A stretch of 64,000 bases of DNA from Aphrophora alni (Eukaryota > Arthropoda > Insecta > Hemiptera > Aphrophoridae), in assembly GCA_963513935.1 (NCBI GenBank), contig OY740774.1, positions 95,921,668 through 95,985,667 of the forward strand, given 5' to 3'. Shown piece after piece: positions 40,581-52,001 of the stretch. The translations under genes were made by a program, and so were the position numbers. Below the pieces are notes generated by a model. The model was given only the letters and a program-made list of their open reading frames with translations. It had not been told where the DNA came from and ran no database searches. Numbering within the stretch: the stretch's first letter is position 1; the number at the start of each line of letters is the position of its first letter.

Positions 40581-43500
40581 ATAGCTTTCACATTTTATAT
40601 CTAAAATTGTGTAAATTTTAAATGAAAATATCGTTAAAAATATATAAAGATAATTATTATTATTTCTGAAAAAAAAATTAATATACACCACAAAATAAAT
40701 TTATTGGTTTTTTCCGTTTTGGGCTGTGATAACCTCCGTCAGAGGCATCACCGACGTCGACCTGAAGGTCAATGTATTGGTTTAACAATTAATTGTATTG
40801 AATGAAAACTACATACATTTAACAGGATAAGGAATTTAAATCACTAGATTCATATAATTTACAGTATTGTTAATATGTAATAATGTTATTTATTTACTCA
40901 AAAATTGAAACAATTTTATAAATTATAAATAAGTAATATAACCAAATAACTACCTACTGACTTTAACCTCATATTGTCTATATATTAATTGTCAATATTA
41001 CATAAACAACAAATTATTAAGGTGATATTTTATATTTCATTAAATCGACAGTTTATTTAGATAGGACAACTAAAACTATGTTCTTTAAATGTACTTATAA
41101 CTATTATACTTGGAATTAAGATGGCTTGTGCAAGATTGTACGCCAAAATTCTGTCATTAATTAAAGTGTAGTTCTATTTAATTACTTTAAAGACTAAAGA
41201 ATTGTGTTCTCTTCTCCTCACTTTTAATTTGGTTTTCAAATGTTATTATAATTATTATAGTTGCAAAACGGAATACTTGAGATAATTTTAAAAATACCTT
41301 TTTAATAATTTAATTATTACAGAACATATTGTCGGATGATTACTAAATTTATAGTAATTTTTTTTTAAATAGTAAAACATATATTAAATAATAAAAGTAT
41401 TTACACAAAATAGCTAAATATTATTATTTTATGTTATATCTAGACAAAAAAGCGTTATTGAAATTTAACAAAAACTTGTTTATGTTAATTATGTTTAATA
41501 GTTTCTGTAATTATGTTTTTACCATCATTAAATAATAGAATGAAGGAAGTAGAGTTAAATTTTTTTAAATATAGGATCAAAGACAATGGTTTAAGCAACA
41601 TCCTTAATGTTTCCATCATTCAATATTTCAGTTGTGCTTCGTGTTTTAAATTTTTTTAATTAGCGATAACATTTTAGTAATTGAAATTTTGATCGTTGAA
41701 AATATGGTCTTCTTTTTAATATTACGTTGTTTTAAACGTATATTTTTAAGGTGGGTATTATTTAGTAAAGAGTTAATAATTATCCAAGATTCAATAAATA
41801 TATTATGTAAATAATTATCAGTAAAAACTGTTAATCAAATTAAGAAACCAAAATAAACGAAGAAATTAATTTATATGTGATTGTGAAAAGTCATTTCAAA
41901 AGCTGGAAGATGCAGGTAACATTCTGTATGAGGAAAAACTGCTTAAGGGGTATCACATAAAATCTTTTCTACCCTTGCTTTCATCTCTTTCTTTATTACA
42001 CTTTTACCTTGGAAAATATCTGCGGGGGATTAGAGAATGATGTATGAGGTTGTGTTGTTAAATTTTAGAGACATATTTTTTATAAAAAATATATTACTAC
42101 AATATATTTATGCAAATATCATATTCGACAATTCGCATTAGTAACGTATCTTACCTTATAGAGCAATATAAATTATTTCAGACCTTTTAATATTTAAAAT
42201 AAAACTCCATATAAAATAAGAAACCTTGTAAAATATTTCAATATTTTTAAATTCACTATGAATTGACTAGAAATTACATATAAATCATTAGTAACATATA
42301 CTGTTTTGAAAGTTACGTTGTATCCTTAATATTATATTAAATTTTATATCGAGTTTAACGTTCAAGAAAGAGGATAATTCAACTATTACTGAAGTAGCTA
42401 ATAACTTTCCAGAAACAAAAGTTTAAGTCAAAAAGTAGGTACAGAAATTAGGCTATGTTCTAATAATATATAGATGTATAAACTTTTACAGAAATATTCA
42501 AAATTATTAAATTTATTGATCATAATTATAATTTAATATTTTTTAATTATATAATTTCTAAAATAATAATGAAAACTTTGAGTTTAAAAAACAGTAAATC
42601 AGTAAGGAAGGATTTTTATTTTATTTTTAATAGTAGATATGTGTTTCGAGTTATTACATTTTAAGCAAATAATAGAGCTCTGTATGGAGTTCAGAGGGTA
42701 CTAGCCAGACAAACAGATTAATTTCTTACACATTTGTCAGATCAGGAGATATCAATAAGAATCTAGTCATCAATTATATAATCCGTCAAGGACATTTTTC
42801 ATCATATGAAAGATAGTAAAATATAAAATAATACGAAATTTATTAATTGCTTTAAAAGTAATCATGCAATATTTTTGCGTAAGTTGTTAATAAACAAATA
42901 AATAATTCATCACTAATTGATATTGGAAAATAATCAGTTAAACTTAAATATACTGCAATTAATTGATACTCATTTTTAAATTATCGTAATTTCTGGTTTT
43001 ATTTATAATCACATTACGTAGTACAATACGTAATTTAAAAAAATTGAGGGCTTTTAATTTCAAACTTAAAAAAAAGAAGTTTCTGCAACGTCAAAATAAT
43101 TGCATATGGACGTTTAAGTCGGGATGGAAATATGACATACCAAAGTTGTACTTTTAAATTTAAAAATTGATCCTTGGACTGCAATAACTTCATTCAATAA
43201 ATTTGAAAGTAGATTTTACTTAACTTAGACTATAATTCATTTTGTACAGTCAATTCTAAAAATAATGGTTAAGCTGATATAGGCAAAACTATGAAAACAG
43301 TGGTACAATGAAATAAAAAAAAGAAAGGAAAAAAAACTATAATTTCCAAATTGTTTATTTAATTTTCAAGGCAAAATACTAATTGGTTTTCGTCTTTACC
43401 TCAGCATATATAATTCAAATATTTATTCAATATAGAGTTTGATGTCAAATCACTTAGTAAATTATGTAATCCCTAGTGTTCTGTGAGAGGTGGTATTTGC

Positions 43501-43764
43501 ATACATTAGACAGAATAACATATAAATAGATTAATTGATATAGAAATAAGGTATTATTATTTCTAAATATAAAGGCAAAATTCTGCATTCAATGTAAAAA
43601 TTTATTAAAGAGCGGATAACCAAAAACAAAGATATGTAATAAATCTAAAACATTTTATTCGCGTTATTGTCTATATATTCCATGTATTCATTGCTTTTGT
43701 TTAACAATTCCTAAATAAATTTTCTTGTTGCTAAATTGTTTGTGTGTCATGCCAAATTATTTTC

Positions 43765-43972
43765 GAGAATATCGTTATAGATTCGTTATAGGAAATGATA
43801 TCTCATATAAAAGTATAATATGTAATGCGAAGCAAAGATTTAGGTAAGTCTGTGTTGGTATTAGATTTCTTTATACAGGAACATTAAAAACTCATCAATG
43901 GAAGTACACTAGTGATAAGTAAGTACGCGTAAAGCTTTCTTCAAATAAAGTATGAAACTAAAAAATAAGATA
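43765..43972 (-). repeat. Dispersed repeat family C, copy 3 (reverse orientation)
   Basis: The reverse complement contains TTTTTAGTTTCATA, GAAGAAAGCTTTA, ACTTATCACTAGTGTACTT and GATGAGTTTTTAATGTT in the same order and spacing as copy 1 at 4.09-4.29 kb, and it extends through the pyrimidine-rich 3' part. Confidence 0.65.
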
Positions 43973-45227
43973 TGATTTTATATAAAATAACGCAATTCCA
44001 AAATCTTTAATTTAATTTACCTTTATTTAATAATAACACATAAATAAAAATAGCTAAATGTAAATATAAAAAAATTAGGGACTATGACCAGTCTTTAATT
44101 ATTATTATTACCTCTCCAGGTAATGAGGTGTAATTTATCCTTATGAGCTATTACGGGGAAAGTTAGTTTAAGCCAAATATAAAGTACTGTACTATACACC
44201 AACGAAATTAATACGAGTATTTTGTTCAGTAATTCTCAAAATATCAGACACTGCAATAATCGTTTAACGTCAAAACACTAAATGCATTTCGTAGTAAAAT
44301 AAGAGATTATTCCATACATCATGTTTCTGTTATTGTCTATTATGATTCTGGTGTCTGTTATCGATTACGACCAAACATGCTTCTGTATCGATGCAGAAAT
44401 GCTGTGAAATACACTTTAATGTAAATTCAATGGAGATAATCTCATATGGATCGGAAATATGACATGGCAATAATGCAGTATGTCTGTTTGACAATTGTTT
44501 ACACTTTACAGTTGAATCATTGACACTATGTATTTATAATTTTGTTGGCAATATAGTTTAATTATAAAGAGCTAAAGAAATTATATTTAAAATGGACTAT
44601 TAAATTCTACTATCGTTCATTTTATATAGATATAAAAATAGTAATGTAATAAATTAAAATATATAACTGAGCATATTTGCATCTTTAATTGTAGATTCCT
44701 CTATTGTATGTATACTAATTATCGTCCATTAATGATATTTAAATAGGGTATTTTCAACATACACTAAATTAAACGTACATTAATGTAGAAACAAATAAGT
44801 TAATATTTACATTATTATTTTTAATTTAAGTCTTATATTTCGTACAACAATTTGATGCAAAGATTAAATTTAATTATCCAGCTTTTTGAAGCAGGAAACT
44901 AAATTAAACATTAATGTATATATTAACAGTTTGCAAGAGGTGAATTTACTATCCAAAATCTCACCATCTGTCGTTAATAAAGAAAAATTTTCGTACCTTT
45001 ATTACGTAATATTATTCAATTACATTTTTTAAATTTTATTATGTTGTAAAGCCTACTAGAGATTCGAATATTAAAGTCGTTTATAAAACAAAGTTTTAAA
45101 TATAGGCTAACATGAAACTGAAAAACTAAACAAGTATATTATATTGTGAATCTGTACCCGTATACTATAGATAGTAGAGATAAACGATTTATGCTAAAAA
45201 CCGTAGTTACTTGGTGGTATTCCATTT

Positions 45228-45438
45228 TAAATAAATTAATACAACAATTTTTCAGTATAAACCACAATATTTTAAGTGAAACTAGCCGATCATGGTTTTG
45301 CTAGTTAAAGCATTGTAAGGGACATGAATTCAAGAATGTATAAGTCCTTGACAATGCTTTAACTAGCAAACAATGGTCGGCAAGTTTAAATTAAAATATT
45401 GTGGTTTATACTAAAAAATTGTTGTTTTGATTTATTTA
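45228..45438. repeat. Long inverted repeat (foldback/MITE-like hairpin)
   Basis: Two arms of about 95 bases (45,228-45,322 and about 45,343-45,438) are inverted copies around a loop of about 20 bases. Matching blocks include TAAATAAAT, CAACAATTTTT, AGTATAAACCACAATATTTT, GCTAGTTAAAGCATTGT and their complements. No transposase is present. It could be a foldback or miniature DNA transposon, or a source of hairpin RNA. Flanking target duplications are not clear beyond TA. Confidence 0.7.
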
Positions 45439-47901
45439 TAGTAGAGATATGTCATTCATAGGCATAAGTGTTGTTAAAAAGTATATAATATAGTAGTACA
45501 TAATAATAAATTTTCATCCATAATATACGCGATATAAATTGCCATCTTTAAACAGAGTGAATTTAAATTTTAGATGTGTATACAACTATTTGTGAAATTG
45601 TGTTACTTATTTATTTCGTATATAATTGATAATTTAAATATAATTGGGGTTAAAGATGTTGTTCAATGTATTAACATTATTATATCTTACAAGATGAAAC
45701 ATAAAATAAGAATATTTCCATTTAATGATTACTTTTGAAATTCGAGGAGCTAAAATTTAGAGAAAAGGGAAGGCAAATACTAACAATGTTTAATCATAGT
45801 TTGTTAAGGTACGATTAAATTTTATCTGAATTACCAAATAATTGCAGACACAATAGCAATAATTAATATACTTCATTGAATCCCAATTAAATTAAACGTA
45901 ACAAGTATTTTACCAATTTGTAAAATGACAAAGATATTGTGAAGTCAAGCATAAATGTTACACTAAGTTTATAAAATCACATATTTTTATAATTCCATAG
46001 TTTTATTTGTAATAAAAAATTACAACAAACAATTCAAGTTTATATGATTCTCTCTCGTCATGAGTATTTTCATAATTTAGTACAAAAGCTAACTTCCTGT
46101 ATACAAATACATAACTTTGGTTTCTATCATGTCGCCCGATTAAAGTATGAACAAAGTGTCTGCCGTTGATATTATACGTTACATTTTGGCCTTAATTTTA
46201 TTTAAATGGACAAAAAAAAATAATAAATTGGTTAATGTCTTTATAATGATGATATATGGATGACGTCACATGCAGGACTTACTGTCAACGGCTATTAATT
46301 GTATGTTGTATAGCCGAGGCATCTTTTTGTTAGAATAAATATATAACTTGATTTTTTGAAGATCTTGATATGTTATGGGGTACTGCTTTGGATGAAAGAA
46401 GTGTTTATAAATGGTTTCATGCGAAATTATTTTGTTGAGAAATCTATATTGTCTGTTCAATATTATTTTATGTTATACATATTGTGGTTTTAGTATGTAG
46501 AGCAGTTGTGTAATTTTTTTTTCAAATGAGGGTATACGTGACACGTTTTTTAGGCCTTTTAAAATTATTTTTTACATTAAATTTAACTGTTATTAACTCC
46601 AAATATATTTAAAGTAAAGACCTGACCTCTATTGGCTACATGTCATAGTCTTTATATACATATTTAAATTAATAATATCAATTTTTGTTTACCTAAATTA
46701 AAAAAAAAAACATAATATTTGGGAGTATCTGTTACTAAATTGCAAATAACTTAAAATTATTTTCTTTTATATTAGACACAAATATTTGTAATTGATTACA
46801 TATGTTTTATGTTTTGAGAAAACAGTTACGTAGACTGACTATAAACTAATATATTTTACAGTAATTGTATATCATCGAGAAACTTGTAATAAAACCAAAT
46901 GTACACGAATTGAAATAAATTTTCAGTTGTAGATAATATTTGAATTTTTTTTTCTTTTTTAATTAGTGACGTAATTCTATTTATAATTTTACGAAACAAT
47001 ACTTCTTCTTGATAAAAGGTGCACCAGTAATATACATGTCCCAATACAAAAATGGTGACAATCATTCTCGTTAAAACAGATTTATTTCCCTTTCAAAATG
47101 TACAAGGGAAGATTAGTTAAATTAAATCTAAAAGTCTAAAAACGCCCTTCAACTACGTCACAAAGAGAGCTCACCCCTTTCTTAACCACAATTTTGAAAA
47201 GCTCTGTGACAGGAAAGCAGAAGTCATGGAAGAGTGTGTTTTATGTAGAATATATTTAATTATCAACTTCAAAATGTAATATCAATTGTTTCACAATTTT
47301 GTAATCTGATGGTAGAAATTGTATCATATTACAATTTTCAATAAATTTAAACACACTCGAAAGACTGTATTAAACGTAAAGTTTGTATAATAGTGGTTAA
47401 ATAAAAATATTGGTTTTAACACTTAAAGTTTATATCATCGAATAAAATATTAACATTAAATTCTTTAAGAGACGTGTTTTGTTTTTCGGTTCAATTATTT
47501 AAGATTCAGATAAATCATTATTACCTATCAATAAATCATGTTTGTTTAAAAAAAATAAACGTTCCTCTCAGCGGCAATCCCAGATTTCCCAGCTAAATAT
47601 TCACATTTCTTCATCTAGTCTTGGGTTTACAACCTTCATCTTGATATTTCCTACGAACTTGGCCAACTCCTTTCTTCCTACTTGAATTAATCAATTCAAA
47701 AGCTTTAGGGTTTCTGTTTATGTTACTTTTTTAACATGAAGTTGACAGATATATGTATCAGCTCTAAACCATCTGAAAAGTAAACAAAGGTATTACGATT
47801 AAAAAATATTTAGTATTATTCGGATACAATACGAAATTGGTTTAAGTAAACCTGATAGTAGTAACTTTATGATTAGTGGTTCAATCACTGAGTAAAAATT
47901 C

Positions 47902-47935
<34 letters not shown>

Positions 47936-48784
47936 AAAATGTGAGGTCCTCACATTTAGGTCATGTTTTCTCACTTCCATCTTTGGCAATTGGCAACTAG
48001 TATAGCATATTAAGTATATTCCTCCACTATAATACCTGTGGATGTTTCTTAAACCCCATATCTGCACGAGTTGAGGTAAAATCCTTATCATCAATGTCGT
48101 GGTTATACAACTCGTTACAACCACCAACTACATTTATCGTGCATTAATTACGCAGTGTTTTTATTAGTATGTTTATGTGTAAATTTTATTTTCGTTAAAG
48201 TTATGATACAACTTTTAGTTATGCAATTAATTTAAAGGGTTTATTAATTCTTTAAAAAAAAAATAGCTATCAGATGTTTTCATTTATTTATTCAAAGGAG
48301 TGAATTCAATTTAATTTTTCCCATAATATCGAGGAAGATAATATGAAACTTGGGAGCTATTTATGGTTTTAAAGAAGGTTCCTACTTTTTGACATTTATG
48401 TACTAGTACGCGCTTAGGGAAGTATAATTAATATCTTTATTAATTCAAATAATAATGTAGACTAAAATGGATATTCCTTCTTTGAATGTATATAACTTGA
48501 ACCTAAACATATTTATTAGAATATCAATATGATTAATATATGAAAAGAGATAATATCATCAAATTTCTGAGTCTTTTTATTATATCACTATCTGTATAAT
48601 CGTGTTTGACTCGTCTCAAAATTATATGTAATCTTTTTGAAAACCACACTCTGAAATATTTGTAAATTTGATATTTGAAATCTTCTGGACAGCAAGCTGC
48701 AGCCCAATTTTGTAAAAATAGTTGTTGTATTAAATGAGATGAGGGTATTTACTTATTGAAATTACTGTTAATCAAAGATCTTCC
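45439..48784. other. AT-rich gene-free stretch
   Basis: No supported gene. It contains a T30 homopolymer at 47,903-47,932 that could be the A-tail of a retroposed sequence in reverse orientation. The short open frames at 46.27-47.07 kb have no domain. Confidence 0.55.
47903..48060 (-). repeat. Candidate retroposon 3' end with A30 tail
   Basis: Read on the minus strand, a near-perfect 21-base palindrome (47,938-47,958) and the word CAT are followed by 30 consecutive A. A 3' hairpin next to a long A-tail suggests a retroposed transcript end. No coding domain is recognisable upstream and the 5' limit is arbitrary. Confidence 0.3.
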
Positions 48785-48929
48785 GTGTGGGATGCTGGTC
48801 CCATATCGGACGCCTCCCCAGGTGGCGGATAGGGGAACGCCTCTCAGATATGAGTGGTACCGGGGAAATCAAATACCCGGGGCGGACCAAAAACCAGATA
48901 GGGGAAGGTACCCCGAAAATAAACCAAAC

Positions 48930-50612
48930 ATGGAAGCTCAGAAGGAGAAAAAAGTTACGGTGCAGGGAGTAGGATCCCCAGTACCGGCACGGGGAGCGAG
49001 CGAGCAGGCTTTACCCGGGTCGTCAGCAAGCTACTGCAAGGACAAAACTGTATCAGTAGAGATGGAGAAAGAAGACCCTTTTAAAAGAAGTTCGATACTA
49101 ACTCGATCGCCATCAGAAAATAAAAGTTTGAAGACAAATGTCAAAAGTTCACTTCTTGAGGACTCCAGAGAGAATGAGAATCTTCAAAAGGAACACAATG
49201 AAGTTGCAGAAAATGAGTTATTTAAACTAAAAGAGTTAACCATAACTGATAAAGAATTGGTAACCCAGAAGGAACTCGCTCTATGGAACCATCTTCAAGT
49301 AGCTCAACAGGATGTTCAGGCATTGAAGCAGGAAAATTCTGAACTAAAACAAGAACTAGCCCAGGTAATGCAGAGAATTAAACTTTTAGAGCGTAGGGAA
49401 GTAAGTCAACGTGAGAACATAGTCTATGAAACCGATGAGGAAGAGCTCACAAAAGAAACGGAATGGATACTTAATAAAAGGAAAAGGAATAAGAAAAGAA
49501 AAGCTAGCGATTCTCCTGAAATCTCATTGACTCCATCTACTTCAGGTATAAATCGAGCGGGAGGCTGTAGTGAGAAAACGGAGCGGTCAATACAAGTGAA
49601 AGACAAAGGAAAACAATCTCCACCACCAATAACTCTGGAAGGATGCGTGGACTACGGAATAGTTCATAGTCTTTTGTCAAGCAATTGTCAGCAGGGTTTC
49701 AAGGTCACCTATCTCAGCAGTGGCGAACTTAAAGTTAATGTTGTTGGAGAGAGTTGCTATAGAAACTTGGTTAAAATACTAAATGAGAAAAACTTTAAAT
49801 GGTTTACGTATGAAGATAAAAACAACAGAGAAATAAAAGTCATGGCTAGGCACTTACATCCTTCATGTAAACCAGAGGATATTAAGCAAGAGCTAACAGA
49901 AAAGGGATTTAAAATATTAAATGTTGTGCATATCCTGGAAAGGAAAACAAAATTGCCTTTGCCTTTGTTTATGTTATGTTTTAGCAAAGAGGAAAGTGTG
50001 CAAAAAATATATACAATTGTTAATATAATGGGTATGAAAGTTAAGATTGAAGCGTTGAGGAAACCAAGAATGGTGCCTCAGTGCAAACGATGCCAGAGAC
50101 ATGGCCATACTCAAAGGTTCTGTGGAAGAGATGCAAAATGTGTAAAGTGTGCCGGGAATCATATTTCTAGCGACTGTCTAAAAAGCAAAGATACTCCACC
50201 AAGATGTATTAATTGTGGTGAGGCTCACCCAGCAAGCTACAGAGGTTGTGAAGTAGCAAAGCATATACAGAAAATGAGGGAAAAGACTATTAGCAAAAGA
50301 AATACTAAATCAACAGAGAGTACTCAGCTAAGCCATTTTCAAGAAGAAATTCTAGTAAAAACAAACATTGAGGAAAGCAAATTAAGGCAAACAAAACAAT
50401 TCGACTCTTATGCGAACAAGGTAGGAACTGCTATCACTAATAAAAAAGATGAACTTGAGGAGACATCAACTAATCAGCTGCTTCAAAAATTAATTAAAAA
50501 AATTGATCAACAAGAAAAGCTAAACGAAAGGGTACTCGACAGACTCACTAAATTAGAAAGTGGTTTTAGAAAATCAATTAATAACATGCCTTTAGTAGGG
50601 AAACAAAAATGA
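48930..50612 (+). CDS. Jockey-like retrotransposon ORF1 (Gag-like nucleic-acid-binding protein)
   Basis: This is the RNA-packaging protein of a Jockey-superfamily element. The frame is open back to a TTG at 48,756, but the first convincing ATG (MEAQKEKK) gives about 560 residues. An upstream in-frame ATG at about 48,792 is possible. In order it has a charged N-terminus, a Leu/Glu-rich coiled coil (about residues 90-155), a basic Lys/Arg cluster (about 170-185), a PRE_C2HC-type region (RHLHPSCKPEDIK onward), and three zinc knuckles: CKRCQRHGHTQRFC (CX2CX4HX4C), CVKCAGNHISSDC and CINCGEAHPASYRGC. A second Lys/Glu-rich helix follows. Its stop overlaps the ORF2 start as ATGA, a typical reinitiation junction. 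No inactivating change is seen. Confidence 0.9.
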   Translation: MEAQKEKKVTVQGVGSPVPARGASEQALPGSSASYCKDKTVSVEMEKEDPFKRSSILTRSPSENKSLKTNVKSSLLEDSRENENLQKEHNEVAENELFKLKELTITDKELVTQKELALWNHLQVAQQDVQALKQENSELKQELAQVMQRIKLLERREVSQRENIVYETDEEELTKETEWILNKRKRNKKRKASDSPEISLTPSTSGINRAGGCSEKTERSIQVKDKGKQSPPPITLEGCVDYGIVHSLLSSNCQQGFKVTYLSSGELKVNVVGESCYRNLVKILNEKNFKWFTYEDKNNREIKVMARHLHPSCKPEDIKQELTEKGFKILNVVHILERKTKLPLPLFMLCFSKEESVQKIYTIVNIMGMKVKIEALRKPRMVPQCKRCQRHGHTQRFCGRDAKCVKCAGNHISSDCLKSKDTPPRCINCGEAHPASYRGCEVAKHIQKMREKTISKRNTKSTESTQLSHFQEEILVKTNIEESKLRQTKQFDSYANKVGTAITNKKDELEETSTNQLLQKLIKKIDQQEKLNERVLDRLTKLESGFRKSINNMPLVGKQK

Positions 50613-51022
50613 TGGTGATGGAGACTGTGAGAATAGCAGCCTGGAACTCTAACGGCCTCTTGAAACACAAACATGAGTTGGAAATATTTCTTGAAAGCCA
50701 TAAAATTGATATATGCCTTATCTCGGAGACCCATTTCACTAAAGAATCTTATATTAAAATAAAAGGCTACCAGATATATAATACTATTCATCCTAGCAAT
50801 AAATCGCGTGGTGGAACTGCTGTCATTATTAAGGAAAACATTAGTCATTATGAAGATATTAAATATGAGACAAATGAAATTCAAGCTACCTTAGTTAGAG
50901 TCAAAACTGAGTCTAAGGATGTGACAGTAGTAGCGATATACTGCCCACCTAGACATATAATAAAGAATACTCAATTTGAAGCATTTTTTCAGGGGATGGG
51001 TAACCACTTTATTGTGGGCGGA
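50609..51022 (+). pseudogene. Jockey-like ORF2, endonuclease start only, interrupted
   Basis: The N-terminus of the ORF2 polyprotein shows the apurinic-type (EEP) endonuclease domain: RIAAWNSNGL with the conserved Asn, LISETHF with the catalytic Glu, and the RGGTAVIIK and VAIYCPP strands. The domain should continue with a Gly-Gly-Asp-Phe-Asn motif. Here the reading runs VGG and then enters foreign sequence, giving three extra codons and a stop at 51,032-51,034. Reverse transcriptase is therefore missing from the window. The break coincides exactly with the proposed Polinton terminus, so the truncation comes from insertion rather than decay. Confidence 0.9.
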
Positions 51023-51756
51023 AGTAGGATATAGGGCACCTGGGTTACGACAAACTAGGGCACCTGAGCACTGGGGCACTTGGGTTACAAAAGCCAATAG
51101 GTCCCTGACGTCACTTCCAGAGACGTCATAACGACGTCACTGGAGATGACGTCATTAGGGTACTAGAGACTAGGGTAACAGAATCCCCTACGTGAAACAG
51201 ATGCCCTAAGTTTAGACGCAAACCAGATGTCCAAAGTACAATGTTAACTTACCCGAGATCTTTCCTCCTCGACATCTCGACGAAGACTAACTAAACTTAA
51301 GATATACCTAATCTATAAAGCACAATACTACGTCACAATACTACGTCACAATACTACGTCACATAGCGCTATGGGGCACCTGAGTACAGATTGACTAGCG
51401 TTATGGGGCACCTGAGTACAGATTGATGTTGCATAGCGCTATGGGACACCTGAGTACAGATTGACGTCACATAGCGCTATGGGGCACCTGGGCACAGATA
51501 GACGTCAGCTCTAGTAACGTCATTATGACGTCTCAAAAAAGACGCCACAACATCGTCACCGGAAATGACGTCATTGGGGAATTACTCTATGTTACTATGC
51601 TGCGTCACCTAACCCCCTACATCACACAATATTACAATACATAATAGTACATCAAACAAAATTTGTAACTTACCAGAGATCTTACCCCTTCGTCAGTTCA
51701 ACGAAGACTAACTAAAATTAAAAGATATCCTAACCTATAAGGCATACACCACTCTG
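51023..51756. repeat. Polinton left terminal/subterminal repeat region
   Basis: This non-coding terminus is full of short repeats. The motif GGGCACCTGRG or close variants occurs at 51,034, 51,058, 51,074, 51,374, 51,406, 51,443 and 51,482. A 13-base unit CACAATACTACGT repeats three times at 51,321-51,359. About 38-base units containing the palindrome ATAGCGCTAT follow at 51,363-51,510. A block of about 70 bases near 51,250-51,320 (GAGATCTT, then ACGAAGACTAACTAAA) recurs at about 51,668-51,745. Such arrays are plausible binding sites for integrase or replication proteins. Part of it is expected to be the terminal inverted repeat. Confidence 0.8.
51103..51575. promoter_or_regulatory. Cluster of CRE/ATF-like TGACGTCA sites
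   Basis: Perfect TGACGTCA palindromes occur at 51,106-51,113, 51,147-51,154, 51,462-51,469 and 51,566-51,573, with many one-off variants (AGACGTCA, CGACGTCA, TACGTCAC, AACGTCAT) between them. The word is the binding site of CREB/ATF-type bZIP factors. Further perfect sites lie at 57,368 and 61,289, inside or at the start of Polinton genes. Regulation by host bZIP factors is inferred. Confidence 0.45.
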
Positions 51757-51809
51757 CTTGTAATTTCTTCTGTGAAGAACGTGGTCTTCTTCGCAGAAGA
51801 AATTACGAG
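51757..51809. other. 23-bp hairpin with 7-base loop
   Basis: Arms 51,757-51,779 and 51,787-51,809 are inverted copies with only two mismatches. Both are T versus C, so they would be G-U pairs in RNA of one strand. The loop is CGTGGTC. It lies about 190 bases beyond the stop of the RING gene, downstream of its polyadenylation signal. It could be a small-RNA precursor, a transcript-end element or a protein-binding cruciform. Confidence 0.6.
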
Positions 51810-51978
51810 ACAGGTATAAGAAAATAGAAAGTTCAAAGCACCGTCTATCAAATTTGTTTAAAGCCCTCTCACCACGACAAGGCGATAGACATCTAAGAGG
51901 GGAATTTTGAAAAATAATAAAAATAAATATTGCCAAAAGGTGTGCTTCTAATTGAAAGAACAAGTAAAAGTGGAGAGT

Positions 51979-51984
51979 TTTTAT
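51979..51984 (-). terminator. Polyadenylation signal AATAAA of the RING gene
   Basis: Minus-strand AATAAA lies 17 bases beyond the stop codon of the RING-finger gene, giving a very short 3' untranslated region. Confidence 0.5.
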
Positions 51985-52001
51985 TTCACTCCAAATTGAA
52001 T

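Larger units (their letters stand above)
48785..51022 (+). mobile_element. Jockey-like non-LTR retrotransposon, 5' part, split by the Polinton
   Basis: A GC-richer unit begins near 48,785 with a short leader, then carries ORF1 and the start of ORF2. It ends abruptly in the ORF2 endonuclease domain where the Polinton terminus begins. Both frames are open up to the break, so the retroelement was probably recent and intact when it was hit. The 3' remainder should lie beyond the right end of the Polinton, outside this window. The exact 5' end is not proven by a target duplication. Confidence 0.8.

Noticed and set aside
48756..48929. N-terminal extension of Jockey ORF1
   Set aside because: The longest frame starts with TTG, and the extension looks like a GC-rich 5' leader. 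The ATG at 48,930 was preferred, though an earlier ATG at about 48,792 stays possible.
49424..50162. Minus-strand frames across the Jockey ORF1
   Set aside because: They are antisense shadows of a clearly coding plus-strand frame.
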